Source: an uncultured Prevotella sp. | GTDB taxonomy: Bacteria; Bacteroidota; Bacteroidia; Bacteroidales; Bacteroidaceae | Assembly: GCA_947165435.1 (NCBI GenBank) | Contig: CAMVAI010000013.1 | Coordinates: 1-51,112, forward strand | Reading direction: 5' to 3' | DNA: 51,112 nucleotides | Shown: positions 1-8,373 of the stretch, piece after piece | Numbering within the stretch: the stretch's first letter is position 1 | Layout: every line of letters begins with the position of its first letter | The notes under the pieces: model-generated | Database searches by the model: none | Told to the model about the DNA's origin: nothing | Seen by the model: the letters and a program-made list of their open reading frames with translations, nothing else | Translations under genes and position numbers: made by a program

Positions 1-52
1 ATATGCCGGCATGAAATGGGACTGGAATTACCACCTAAATTGACGCAGAACC
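1..52 (+). mobile_element. IS end at left window edge (3' end of ISL3-type transposase gene)
   Basis: Read forward, this stretch encodes the tail YAGMKWDWNYHLN followed by a stop, then a terminal repeat ending TGACGCAGAACC at 52. The tail matches the end of the complete transposase at 22017 (YSGLKWGWNYHPN). The reverse complement of the last 54 bases of the window is the same sequence. This is a partial IS copy cut by the edge of the window. Confidence 0.85.
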
Positions 53-150
53 AAAAAACTTTTTTACACGAAAAAACGAAAAAAGCTCATCATTCAAGGA
101 AATTCTGTTAGATTTTGCTCAAAATATTTGCCTAAGCCAGAAGAATATTG

Positions 151-158
151 TATCTTTG
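151..158 (+). promoter_or_regulatory. Bacteroidota -7 promoter element
   Basis: TATCTTTG fits the Bacteroidota -7 consensus TAnnTTTG and would start transcription near 164, about 57 nt before the ATPase start codon. The leader carries two tandem copies of ACGTCACGGAAAT. Rest of 53-220: AT-rich IS flank, no gene seen. Confidence 0.6.
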
Positions 159-220
159 CATCACGTAATTTACGTCACGGAAATCACGTCACGGAAATGA
201 CACGATAAAAAGATGATGTT

Positions 221-1360
221 ATGGCAAAGAAGAACAACACACAACAGAACCCATTTGTACTGGCAGAATATGCCGGACCAGAGTATTTCTGCGACAGGAC
301 AGAGGAGACGGAAGAACTGATAGCCAATCTTCAGAATGGGCGTAACACCACGCTCATATCGCCACGCAGGATTGGCAAAACCGGCCTTATCAGGAATGCA
401 TTCTACCGGATTCGACAGACAGAAAAGGAGGCTGTATGCATCTATATAGACATCTATTCTACCAAAAACCAGCACGACTTTGTACAAATGCTGGGGACAG
501 CCATAGCCCAATATGTGCTCACTTTCGAAGAGCAGGCACTGAAGCGGCTGCTGCAGTTCTTCGGTTCATGGCGCCCGGTGTTCAGTGCCGACCCTCTCAC
601 GGGTATGCCGACGGTCTCGGTCAGTATTGAAGCGGTTCAGACAGAAATGACACTGAAGACCATCTTCGACTATCTTAAGCAAAGTCGTCACAACATCTAT
701 ATCGCCATCGACGAGTTCCAGCAGATTACCTATTATCCTGAAACGGGTACGGAGGCCTTGCTACGCTCATACATGCAGTTTGCCCCCAACGTACATTTTG
801 TATTTTCGGGCAGTAAGCAGCACCTGATGGCACAGATATTCAACTCTCCTAACCGTCCTTTTTATCAGAGTACAACCGGCATGGGCCTACACCCGCTGCA
901 TGAGGAAATCTACTACGACTTTGCCCGCCATTTCTTTGAAACCAGAAAGGGAAGTCTTTCCAAAGAGATATTCCATACCATCTACACACGCTTCAATGGA
1001 ATTACAGCCAACATTCAGCAGATATTGAACCGGCTATACGAGCAGGGCAAGACAGTCAGCGAAGAGCGGCAGGTGACGGAAGCCATACAGCACATCGTCA
1101 ACAGGAGCAGCATGCAGTATGAGGGTCTTGTGCTCTTCCTGACCGACAATCAACTGTCACTATTGAAAGCCATCGCCAAGGCTGACTGCGTGAAGAGTCC
1201 GCAGAGTAATGAGTTTATAAAGACCTACGAATTGCCAAGTGCCAGTAGCGTGAAAACTGCTCTGACAGTACTCATAGACAAGGATCTCGTATATCATGAT
1301 GCCAAAGGCTATACGGTTTATGACAGATTCTTTGACCTCTGGCTGAAACAACTGGTATAA
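221..1360 (+). CDS. AAA+ ATPase of the archaeal-type ATPase_2 family
   Basis: A 379-residue P-loop ATPase. The N-terminus has the family signature: a CDRTEE capture segment, then the Walker A variant SPRRIGKTGL around residue 46, and a Walker B-like YIAIDEFQQI around residue 165. After the ATPase core there is a helical lid and a C-terminal winged-helix-like region (residues 295-379) ending YDRFFDLWLKQL, as in SSO1545-like proteins. These stand-alone ATPases are common in Bacteroidales; their substrates are unknown. It has its own promoter (151-158), and nothing around it suggests an operon partner. It lies next to a broken IS copy, so its locus has been visited by mobile DNA. Function beyond ATP hydrolysis is not inferable. 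Confidence 0.85.
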   Translation: MAKKNNTQQNPFVLAEYAGPEYFCDRTEETEELIANLQNGRNTTLISPRRIGKTGLIRNAFYRIRQTEKEAVCIYIDIYSTKNQHDFVQMLGTAIAQYVLTFEEQALKRLLQFFGSWRPVFSADPLTGMPTVSVSIEAVQTEMTLKTIFDYLKQSRHNIYIAIDEFQQITYYPETGTEALLRSYMQFAPNVHFVFSGSKQHLMAQIFNSPNRPFYQSTTGMGLHPLHEEIYYDFARHFFETRKGSLSKEIFHTIYTRFNGITANIQQILNRLYEQGKTVSEERQVTEAIQHIVNRSSMQYEGLVLFLTDNQLSLLKAIAKADCVKSPQSNEFIKTYELPSASSVKTALTVLIDKDLVYHDAKGYTVYDRFFDLWLKQLV

Positions 1361-1382
1361 TCCATTATTCCATAGGTTTTAC

Positions 1383-1455
1383 TCGACATTTGACCTTTTG
1401 TCTCTGCAAAGGTACGACTTGCTACACGAAAAGACGAAAAAAAGTTCATAATCCA
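1383..1455 (-). repeat. Dispersed promoter cassette, copy 1
   Basis: About 72 nt, matching 13497-13567 with roughly ten differences. On the minus strand both contain TACCTTTG preceded by a T-rich -33 region. In the other copy this is the promoter of an ECF sigma factor gene. Here it points into the 3' end of the ATPase gene, so it is probably an orphaned duplicate. Confidence 0.55.
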
Positions 1456-1466
1456 AGGAAATTTTG

Positions 1467-1558
1467 TATCTTTGGTTTTACCGAAGATACTGTCGCTCGG
1501 AAAAGCAAAAGAAAAGCGTGTTTTCCTTTTGTTTTTCGCTCGTTTATTCGTATCTTTG
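1467..1558 (+). promoter_or_regulatory. Two tandem promoters separated by an imperfect hairpin
   Basis: TATCTTTG occurs at 1467-1474 and again at 1551-1558, both upstream of the kinase gene at 1594. Between them, 1496-1540 forms a long imperfect inverted repeat of the type GAAAAGCAAAAG ... CTTTTGTTTTTC. The downstream element would give a leader of about 30 nt. Confidence 0.5.
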
Positions 1559-1593
1559 CACCATCATTGTAATCAATTAAGGCAAACTGAGTT

Positions 1594-2409
1594 ATGAACA
1601 ATGCAGATTTTTGGGCTTCTGTCCGCACCGTCATTGCCGAGGGCTTTACGCCTGAAGGTCTGCTAAAACTGGATAGTTATGCAGAACAGTTTATCAGCGG
1701 AAGGCTTGTATATCAACGATTTTCACCGCGAGAACAGCATGGCTGCGCAGCGGGCGGTACGACAAATGTCATTGCATCCCTACTCGCGGGAGCAGAAGTT
1801 GGCACAGATACAGATGTTGCACAAGCTCTCAGCGAGTTCGAAAGAGAGCGCCAACAAGGAGCGAAGCAGGAAACAGCCATAGAGCGATGGGCCAAAGCTA
1901 CAGGCTGTTGGACGGAGCATGTGGAGGATTCTCTAAATAGTTTCTTCGGTGAGGAAATTGCTGAAGGCGGCGAGGCGAAAGTATATGACCATGGTTCGAC
2001 GCTGGTAAAGAGTATTGGTCTCGATTATTTCATCCTGCCAATTCTGGCTTTGGACAGGATCTCACTTCATAATACATACTTCCCCGAAACACTCCTGACG
2101 GTTTTGGGCTTTGGCAGAGACAGGAAAGGGGAGTTCAAAATCATCTGTGAACAGCCTTTCGTCGGTGGCTCACATGTCTCTGACGAAGACATAGCCATAT
2201 ACATGCAGCGCATGGGATTTGAATTAAAGAATCCTCGTAACTGGACGTTTGCCACCCCCGACATCTATTTGAGCGACATGCACGATGAAAACGTTATTCT
2301 TTCGGAAACAGGAGCTTTCTGTGTCGTTGACTGCGACATTCGCATCAATACGCCCGAGTTACGGCAAGGAGGAAGGAGGACGCTTACAACAGAAGTGAGA
2401 TTCTTGTAG
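1594..2409 (+). CDS. Kinase-like domain protein of the 'polyvalent protein' kinase family
   Basis: A 271-residue protein. The C-terminal two thirds (from about residue 125) read as a divergent protein-kinase fold: AEGGEAKVYDHG resembles a glycine-loop strand, SDMHDENVI (residues 228-236) the catalytic HRD-N loop, and VVDCDI (about 245-250) the metal-binding DFG position. This matches the family first noted as the kinase found in polyvalent proteins of phages and conjugative elements, and also as stand-alone Bacteroidales genes. The N-terminus has QRFSPREQHG, typical of the stand-alone versions. The start follows a TATCTTTG promoter at a natural leader distance. Target unknown. No phage structural or conjugation genes are adjacent. 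Confidence 0.75.
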   Translation: MNNADFWASVRTVIAEGFTPEGLLKLDSYAEQFISGRLVYQRFSPREQHGCAAGGTTNVIASLLAGAEVGTDTDVAQALSEFERERQQGAKQETAIERWAKATGCWTEHVEDSLNSFFGEEIAEGGEAKVYDHGSTLVKSIGLDYFILPILALDRISLHNTYFPETLLTVLGFGRDRKGEFKIICEQPFVGGSHVSDEDIAIYMQRMGFELKNPRNWTFATPDIYLSDMHDENVILSETGAFCVVDCDIRINTPELRQGGRRTLTTEVRFL

Positions 2410-2530
2410 AATGGCTTGTCCACCGACACCATCGCTGGCAGACTCCTTCATTTTCCGACCATAAAGATAGACCAACTACCCGTGAATGACCTATATATCA
2501 CAACAGCCCATCGGACGATGAGGCTTGGCC

Positions 2531-2644
2531 ATGTTCAAGTTCCGCACTCCCAACGGCATGGAAAAGACTGTCAAACTGAAAAGAACAAATTAGGCACTTG
2601 TTATGAAAAAAATCGTCAGACTGAAATTTGATAAACATTCCTAA
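2531..2644 (+). pseudogene. Gene-end and gene-start remnants in the 2410-2748 gap
   Basis: A short frame at 2531-2593 ends EKTVKLKRTN-stop. Ten nucleotides later another starts MKKIVRLKFDKHS-stop (2603-2644). The DNA at 2561-2607 repeats at 15797-15843 (VRLKRTN-stop, then ATGAA), where the second start leads into a full-length gene. I read this as a degraded copy of a gene junction. The rest of 2410-2680 holds no recognisable gene. Confidence 0.4.
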
Positions 2645-2683
2645 ATCTTTGGCGCAAATATACGAAAAATCCATGAAAGTTCG

Positions 2684-2691
2684 TATCTTTG
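2684..2691 (+). promoter_or_regulatory. Promoter of the SNF2 helicase gene
   Basis: TATCTTTG places the transcription start near 2697. An upstream in-frame start at 2689 would lie outside the transcript, so the start at 2749 is preferred. Confidence 0.6.
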
Positions 2692-2748
2692 TGTCGTTTT
2701 TTACACATCACATCAAGGACATCACAGCTAACAAGCTATTTCCAGACA

Positions 2749-5301
2749 ATGGCAAAGAAACAGACAGATAGGGCAAAGACCCCCAAAAGTGCTACCGGCA
2801 CGTCCAAGAAGAAGACCGCCAAGAAGGGCAAGATTTCGTGGGTGATGAAGCCTGAGGGCATGACGCTCACAGAGTGGCAGGTAGCCCTGCGCAGACAGGT
2901 GGCAGAGGATGAGACATTTGGCATCTCGTGTGTCAACGACCGGCTGCTGCCGGGCGAGTATTCCGTCAAAAGTCCAAAGACGAAGTCGGAATATAAGGTA
3001 GTATATCGCGGCGAGGGCAGCGAGTGGAACTACTGCTCGTGCATGGACTTCAAGACGGCCCAACTGGGTACGTGCAAGCACCTGGAGGCGGTCAAACTCT
3101 GGATTCTGGGCAACCGCAGGGTACGGGTGCATCGGGAGATTCCGCCTTACACGTCTGTCTATCTGAGATATTTGCCGACAGAAGGACTGGCCGGTGGAGG
3201 AGGCGATGCGAGGAAGGTCTGTATCCGCATCGGTACCGACCACCACGAAGAGTACGAAGCACTGGCCCAGCGCTACTTCGACCGCGACGGCGTGATGCTG
3301 GAAGATGCCTACAGCACCGTGGAGGACTTTGCGCGAGAGGCCATCGCCATCAGCGACACGTTCCGCTTCTATCAGGATGCCATCGACTTCGTGGTGGAGA
3401 AGCGCGAGGCGATGTTCCGCCAACTCGTGCTGCAGCGATACACCGACGAGGTGCTCGACCAACTGCTCACCGTCTCGCTATACCCCTACCAGAAGGAAGG
3501 CATACGCTTCGCCTTCGCCAAAGGCAAGAGCATCATTGCCGACGAGATGGGACTGGGCAAAACCATCCAGGCCATCGGTACGGCAGAACTGATGCGCAGA
3601 GAAAAGCTGATACAGTCGGCACTCATCGTCTGTCCCACATCGCTGAAGTACCAGTGGAAGCGCGAGATAGAGCGATTCACGGGTCAGCAGGCACACGTCA
3701 TCGAAGGACTCCATCACAAGCGCGTCGCGCAGTACCAGTTGGACGTGCCCTACAAGATTATCTCCTACAACAGTGCATGCAACGACATCAAGATACTGGG
3801 CAAACTCAACACCGACCTGCTCATCATGGACGAGGTGCAGCGACTGAAGAACTGGAACACACAGATCTCGATGGCCATGCGCCGCGTCGTGTCGCAGTAT
3901 GCCGTCATCCTCTCCGGCACGCCCTTGGAGAACAAGCTCGAAGAACTCTACTCCGTGATGGAGTTTGCCGACAACTTCTGCCTCGGTCCGTTCTGGAAAT
4001 TCAAAGCGGAGTGCATCGTGAGCGACGAGACGGGCAAGGTGCTGGGCTATCAGAACCTGAACCGCGTGGGCGAGATGGCCCGCCAACGACTCCTCCGCCG
4101 CACCAAGAAGCAGGTGGCCCTGCAGATGCCCAAGCGGCAGGACAAGATTCTCTTTGTGCCGATGACCAAGGAGCAGCGCGGGCAGCATGACGAGCTGAAA
4201 TACGTCGTGGTGCAGATTGTGACGAAATGGCGACGCATGCACTTCCTCTCCGAGAAAGACCGTAACCGCCTGATGCTCTGTCTCTCACAGATGCGCATGC
4301 TCTGCGACAGCACCTACATCCTCGACCAGAAGACGCGCAACGACACGAAGGTGGACGAGGCACTGAACATCATCAGCAGCCTCATCGAGACGAATGGCGA
4401 GAAGGTGGTGGTGTTCAGCCAGTGGGAGCGCATGACGCGCCTCATCGCCCGCGAACTGGAACAGCGCGGTATCGGTTTCGAATACCTGCATGGCGGCGTA
4501 CCCTCAGAGGCTCGCGGACGGCTCATTACCAATTTTGCCGACAACCCGGAGAGCCGTGTGTTCCTCTCTACCGATGCCGGTTCTACGGGTTTGAACCTGC
4601 AGTCGGCAGCCACCATCATCAACCTCGACCTGCCGTGGAATCCCGCCGTCTTGGAACAGCGCATCGCCCGCATCTACCGCCTTGGCCAGCAGCGCAACGT
4701 ACAGGTCATCAACCTCGTATCGGCCAATACCATCGAGGAACAGATGCTCGACAAGCTGCGCTTCAAGTCGGCCATGTTCGAGGGCGTGCTCGACAACGGA
4801 CAGGACACCATCTTCCTGGGTGAAGGCTCGAAGCTCACTCAGATGATGGACACCCTGGGCGAAATGGTGGAGGAAGACGAGAAACCAGAAACACAGAGCG
4901 CACCATCTTCCGAGACACCGAAAGAGGGGAAGGCCGATTCGCCCGAGCCTCCTGCCACAACCCCTGAGAACGCTGAGGAACCGGCCTACATTACTGAAAC
5001 CGAAGAACTACGAGACGAAAAGGACAGAACCCCAACCGAAGATTCGAAGTCACCCGCCCCATCCTCGACTCCATCAGGACAAGTGTCCGTTCCCACAGCC
5101 CCCAAGGACTTGATAGCTCAAGGCACCGCCTTCCTCAGCGGCCTTGCCGCCACACTGAAATCGCCCGAAGCCACCGAGAAACTCGTGGAATCGCTTATCG
5201 AGACCGATGCTGAGACAGGCCAGACCTCGCTGAAGATACCCGTGCCCGACAAGCAGACCGTCCGCAACCTGCTCGACATCGTCGGGAAGTTGTTCGGATA
5301 G
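2749..5301 (+). CDS. SWIM zinc-finger SNF2-family helicase/translocase
   Basis: An 850-residue Swi2/Snf2 DNA translocase. In order: a basic N-terminus (KKKTAKKGK); a SWIM zinc finger around residues 94-110 (CSCMDF ... GTCKHL, pattern CxC...CxH); SNF2 motif I DEMGLGKT near 265; the motif II variant DEVQ near 360; SGTPLEN near 390; and a helicase C domain with VVVFSQWERM near 553 and RIARIYRLGQQR near 638. After the motor there is a Pro/Glu/Ser-rich linker (about residues 709-790) and a short helical tail, which is longer than usual for this family. Bacterial SWIM-SNF2 proteins are RapA-like ATPases thought to remodel protein-DNA complexes. The start is fixed by the promoter at 2684. The MutS-like gene follows 125 nt downstream on the same strand. 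Confidence 0.88.
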   Translation: MAKKQTDRAKTPKSATGTSKKKTAKKGKISWVMKPEGMTLTEWQVALRRQVAEDETFGISCVNDRLLPGEYSVKSPKTKSEYKVVYRGEGSEWNYCSCMDFKTAQLGTCKHLEAVKLWILGNRRVRVHREIPPYTSVYLRYLPTEGLAGGGGDARKVCIRIGTDHHEEYEALAQRYFDRDGVMLEDAYSTVEDFAREAIAISDTFRFYQDAIDFVVEKREAMFRQLVLQRYTDEVLDQLLTVSLYPYQKEGIRFAFAKGKSIIADEMGLGKTIQAIGTAELMRREKLIQSALIVCPTSLKYQWKREIERFTGQQAHVIEGLHHKRVAQYQLDVPYKIISYNSACNDIKILGKLNTDLLIMDEVQRLKNWNTQISMAMRRVVSQYAVILSGTPLENKLEELYSVMEFADNFCLGPFWKFKAECIVSDETGKVLGYQNLNRVGEMARQRLLRRTKKQVALQMPKRQDKILFVPMTKEQRGQHDELKYVVVQIVTKWRRMHFLSEKDRNRLMLCLSQMRMLCDSTYILDQKTRNDTKVDEALNIISSLIETNGEKVVVFSQWERMTRLIARELEQRGIGFEYLHGGVPSEARGRLITNFADNPESRVFLSTDAGSTGLNLQSAATIINLDLPWNPAVLEQRIARIYRLGQQRNVQVINLVSANTIEEQMLDKLRFKSAMFEGVLDNGQDTIFLGEGSKLTQMMDTLGEMVEEDEKPETQSAPSSETPKEGKADSPEPPATTPENAEEPAYITETEELRDEKDRTPTEDSKSPAPSSTPSGQVSVPTAPKDLIAQGTAFLSGLAATLKSPEATEKLVESLIETDAETGQTSLKIPVPDKQTVRNLLDIVGKLFG

Positions 5302-5426
5302 TTATTATGCGAAAAGCACTAAAAATGATTCAAGCTCATGGCAAAAAAAAAGAAGCAGCAGGGCAGCGGTCATCGGACACGCTTCTTGACTAGCGTCTGT
5401 GCCCTGTAGCATCATAGCACATTTAT

Positions 5427-7304
5427 ATGTATCCAAAGGAACTATACACCAAGCGCATCACGACGCTGACGGAGGAAATACGGCAGCTGAACAAGCACAA
5501 CCGGCTGGTGGTGGTGCTGGAGTTGTCGGCCATCGGTCTGGCCGTGGGCTGCGTGGTGGCTTATACGGTGTGGAGCAATGCGGCGGCGCTCGTAGTGGCC
5601 GCATTGTTTATTGCCGCCTACGTGGCGATACGCCGGCGGGACAGCAGGAACAGCCGGAGGTCGGACGAGAAGGAGAGCCTGCGCAGCGTCTATCAGAAGG
5701 AGCTGAACTATCTCGACGGCGACTTCTCCGCCTTCCTTTCTGGTGAGCAATACGCGAATCCCCGCCACGAGTTCTCGCTCGACCTCGACATCTTCGGGCC
5801 GCAGTCGCTCTTCCATCGCATCAACCGCACCGTGACAACCGGCGGCAGCGATTTCCTGGCGAGGGAACTGGCCGAGACGCGGGTGAGGACCATTGACGAA
5901 ATAGAAGCGCGGCGCGAGGCCATCCGCGAGCTGTCGGAAAGGGAGCCGCTGCGGACGGCATTCATGGCGCAAGGCAGGGGGCGGCAGATTGACACTGCTG
6001 ATATGGCGAAGAATCGTGGGCGACAGATTGATACTGCTGACATCTTGGAGGCCCTGCACGCGGTGCAGCAGATGCAGATGCCCCGCCTTGCCGCACACCG
6101 GCTCACTTATATCGTAGCCGTGGGAAGCATCATCGTATTTTATGGACTATTGACCGGAGCCGTCTTTGGCCCGCTGTCCGGAGCACTGCCCATGCTGTGG
6201 GTGCTGCTGCAGATGCTGGCGGTCTATCTGCTCTTTGGCCGAACGTTGAAACGCATCAATCGAAGCATCAACATCATCCTGCCGCGACTGGGCACCTACG
6301 TCAACATGATCATGCAAATAGTGACCGCCGACCTGAAGAGCCGAGAGGGGCGCGACATCATCAGTCAGCTGTCGGGCGACGAAAGGCTACGGGTAATCGA
6401 CGGCAAGTCAGCTGACGAGAAGGATGCGCTGAAGTCGTTCCGCCTGCTGAAGGGCATCATCAATGCCCTCGACCAGCGCAACGAGGTGTGGGTACCCATC
6501 TCCAATGCCCTCTACCTGGCCGACTACTTCATCGTGCGCCGCTTCCTGCTCTGGCAAGACCGCTACATGGGGCACATCGGCGAGTGGATAGCCGCCGTGA
6601 GCCATTTCGACGCGCTGGTGTCGATGGCCACGTTCCGCTACAACGAGCCGGCGGCCACGGATGCCGAGCTGGTGGATGCCGACGAGGTGGTTTATGAGGC
6701 GCGCGGGCTCTATCATCCGTTCCTCGGCGCGAAGGCCGTGCGCAACGACTTCACTATCGCCGACCGCCACTACTACATCATCACCGGCGCGAACATGGCG
6801 GGCAAGAGCACCTTCCTGCGTTCCGTCGGCATCAACTACGTGCTGGCCTCCTGCGGTATGCCCGTCTTTGCCGACAGCCTGCGCGTCTCGCTGTTCTCGC
6901 TGTTCAGCAGCATGCGCACCACCGACGACCTTGCCCACGGCATCAGCTATTTCAATGCCGAACTGCTCCGCCTGCAACAACTCATCGAGACCTGTCGGCA
7001 GAACCGCCACACGCTCATCATCCTCGACGAAATCCTAAAAGGCACCAACTCGCTCGACAAGCTCAACGGCTCGCGTCTGTTCCTTCAGTCCGTCACATCA
7101 CTCCCCATCACGGGCATCATCGCCACCCACGACCTGGAGCTGTCGAAAATGCAGGAAGAATACCCTACCCGCTTCCACAACTACTGCTTCGAGATACAAC
7201 TCTCCGACGAAATCACCTACACCTATCGCCTCTCCGAGGGCGTGGCCCGCAACCAGAACGCCACGTATCTGCTGAAGAACATTTTGAAGTCAGCATTAAG
7301 ATAA
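5427..7304 (+). CDS. Membrane-anchored MutS-family ATPase (MutS-like, no mismatch-binding domain)
   Basis: A 625-residue protein. The N-terminus is coiled, with a strongly hydrophobic hairpin at residues 27-68, and two more hydrophobic stretches lie near residues 228-270. The C-terminal MutS ATPase domain has Walker A GANMAGKS near 454, the Walker B run LIILDEILKG near 530, and the switch histidine in ATHDLELSK. The mismatch-recognition domain I of true MutS is absent, so this is not the replication repair protein. Such membrane MutS-like proteins are widespread in Bacteroidota, with no established role. A 13-residue unit MA(Q/K)(G/N)RGRQIDTAD is perfectly tandem-duplicated at 5964-6041 in the coding sequence. 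A cold-spot 23-codon frame at 5340 in the upstream gap was not considered reliable. Confidence 0.85.
   Translation: MYPKELYTKRITTLTEEIRQLNKHNRLVVVLELSAIGLAVGCVVAYTVWSNAAALVVAALFIAAYVAIRRRDSRNSRRSDEKESLRSVYQKELNYLDGDFSAFLSGEQYANPRHEFSLDLDIFGPQSLFHRINRTVTTGGSDFLARELAETRVRTIDEIEARREAIRELSEREPLRTAFMAQGRGRQIDTADMAKNRGRQIDTADILEALHAVQQMQMPRLAAHRLTYIVAVGSIIVFYGLLTGAVFGPLSGALPMLWVLLQMLAVYLLFGRTLKRINRSINIILPRLGTYVNMIMQIVTADLKSREGRDIISQLSGDERLRVIDGKSADEKDALKSFRLLKGIINALDQRNEVWVPISNALYLADYFIVRRFLLWQDRYMGHIGEWIAAVSHFDALVSMATFRYNEPAATDAELVDADEVVYEARGLYHPFLGAKAVRNDFTIADRHYYIITGANMAGKSTFLRSVGINYVLASCGMPVFADSLRVSLFSLFSSMRTTDDLAHGISYFNAELLRLQQLIETCRQNRHTLIILDEILKGTNSLDKLNGSRLFLQSVTSLPITGIIATHDLELSKMQEEYPTRFHNYCFEIQLSDEITYTYRLSEGVARNQNATYLLKNILKSALR
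5964..6041 (+). repeat. 39-nt in-frame tandem duplication inside the MutS-like gene
   Basis: Two 39-nt units encode MAQGRGRQIDTAD and MAKNRGRQIDTAD back to back. Several synonymous differences between the copies show that the duplication is not brand new. Confidence 0.85.
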
Positions 7305-7329
7305 CTGTTTTTTATTGCGAATAGTATTC

Positions 7330-7400
7330 CAATTCGGGTATAACAGAGCGATTATGACTATCCGATTATCATGTCTTTTTTCTAATTCTGAGAACTTTTA
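7330..7400. repeat. Relic copy of the hipB-upstream / winged-helix 3' region
   Basis: CAATTCGGGTATAA at 7330-7343, then GAGCGATTATGACTATC and ATGTCTTTTTT, mirror the interval 10788-10900, where the same motifs lie upstream of hipB and across the stop codon of the winged-helix gene. The open frame is lost here. Confidence 0.5.
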
Positions 7401-7434
7401 AATGTAAAAATAGCATTATCTCGTGGAAATGTTG

Positions 7435-7442
7435 TAAATTTG
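7435..7442 (+). promoter_or_regulatory. Promoter upstream of small ORFs
   Basis: TAAATTTG at 7435-7442 predicts a start near 7448, giving a 20-30 nt leader to the ATGs at 7468 and 7478. Confidence 0.5.
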
Positions 7443-7467
7443 CAACCGCAAGTTGTCACCTAAGATT

Positions 7468-7815
7468 ATGTGGAAGTATGGAAGAAAAGTTATCGATGCT
7501 CTTTTTAAGAGACGGACAGAACGCACTCCAGTACGTGCAGAGCTTGAACGCAGGAGTGAGGCAGATAGCAGCCGAAGCGATATTAGAGTGTTCGAGGTTG
7601 GGCTATCCGCTGAACAATATGGAGATTACGAGCAAGGCACGCGAAATGCAGCGCAAACGGCAGAGGGCGCTCGCCTGATAGCCATTGCAAAGGTCTCAGC
7701 CGATGGCGACAACGTGCTCACTGATGGCGAACGGCTCTATTTCATAGACCCGATTATCAAGTTGAAGGCTTCAGCAGTTGATGTCTTGAACTATTATTAT
7801 GGGATGCTGAAATAG
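7468..7815 (+). CDS. Overlapping hypothetical ORF, possibly the frameshifted 3' half of the same gene
   Basis: A 115-residue reading from the ATG at 7468. The N-terminal half is Arg-rich and looks like out-of-frame sequence (RRTERTPVRAELERR). The last 50 residues, ending in LNYYYGMLK, have the composition of a real protein. The most economical explanation is a single gene that begins in the 7478 frame and continues in this one after an indel. Comparison with intact relatives would settle it. Confidence 0.35.
   Translation: MWKYGRKVIDALFKRRTERTPVRAELERRSEADSSRSDIRVFEVGLSAEQYGDYEQGTRNAAQTAEGARLIAIAKVSADGDNVLTDGERLYFIDPIIKLKASAVDVLNYYYGMLK
7478..7678 (+). CDS. Small helical protein of unknown function
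   Basis: A 66-residue protein starting MEEKLSMLFLRDGQ and rich in predicted helix, with no hydrophobic segment. I do not recognise the family. It overlaps, in another frame, a longer ORF (7468-7815) whose C-terminal half (DGDNVLTDGERLYFID ...) also looks protein-like. Either the two are alternative readings or one gene has suffered a frameshift near 7660. Promoter TAAATTTG lies 30 nt upstream of the predicted transcript. Confidence 0.45.
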   Translation: MEEKLSMLFLRDGQNALQYVQSLNAGVRQIAAEAILECSRLGYPLNNMEITSKAREMQRKRQRALA

Positions 7816-7917
7816 AAATTCCTACCCCTCGGCGTCACCTTTTGTCTCCTTGAATTGTTATTATAGTGAATCGGTTCAAGAAAACAAAAGTTTAACAATA
7901 AAAAAGAAGAAAGAATT

Positions 7918-8373
7918 ATGAAAGAATTAGTTGCCATCTTAGTGCCTATCGCCTGCGGATGCGTGCTGCCCATCATGGTCGTATGGCTTGCTATCCGCAA
8001 ATCAATGAACGAGACCAACCAGCGCACACAGATTGTGCTGGCCGCCATTGAGAAGAACCCCGATATGGACATCGAGGAACTGATAAAGAAGATCTCGCCC
8101 AAGAAGAGACTGCTGAAAGAGAAACTGCTGACGAAACTGCTGTGGGGCAGTATCATTTCTTTCCTCGGCGTTGCCTTGATAGGCCCCTGCATCGTTCTGG
8201 CCTTTGTTGGTGGAATGCCGACTGCAGCACTTCAACAATTCAGCCTAATCGGAGCAGTTCTTTCAGGCATAGGCATCGCTATCCTTGTTAATTACAACAT
8301 TGGCAGGCGGATGCTGGCCAAGGAGATGGAGGCAGAGGAGCAGTTACTGGTAGCACAAGCCGAGAGCAAGTGA
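7918..8373 (+). CDS. Small inner-membrane protein (DUF6249-like)
   Basis: A 151-residue protein with three hydrophobic segments: residues 4-24, a second near 80-102 and a third near 110-126. A soluble, charged loop between the first and second contains the PDMDIEELIKKISPKK segment. A phosphatase or enzyme signature is absent. It is the first gene of a tightly overlapping operon with the ECF sigma factor (8370) and a second membrane protein (8843). Its stop codon overlaps the GTG start of the sigma gene, indicating translational coupling. By position it may help sequester or sense for the sigma factor. The family name is tentative. Confidence 0.7.
   Translation: MKELVAILVPIACGCVLPIMVVWLAIRKSMNETNQRTQIVLAAIEKNPDMDIEELIKKISPKKRLLKEKLLTKLLWGSIISFLGVALIGPCIVLAFVGGMPTAALQQFSLIGAVLSGIGIAILVNYNIGRRMLAKEMEAEEQLLVAQAESK

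Noticed and set aside
5340..5408. 23-codon frame MAKKKKQQGSGHR... between SNF2 and MutS-like genes
   Set aside because: A short basic peptide after a poly-A tract, with no promoter or conservation evidence available.
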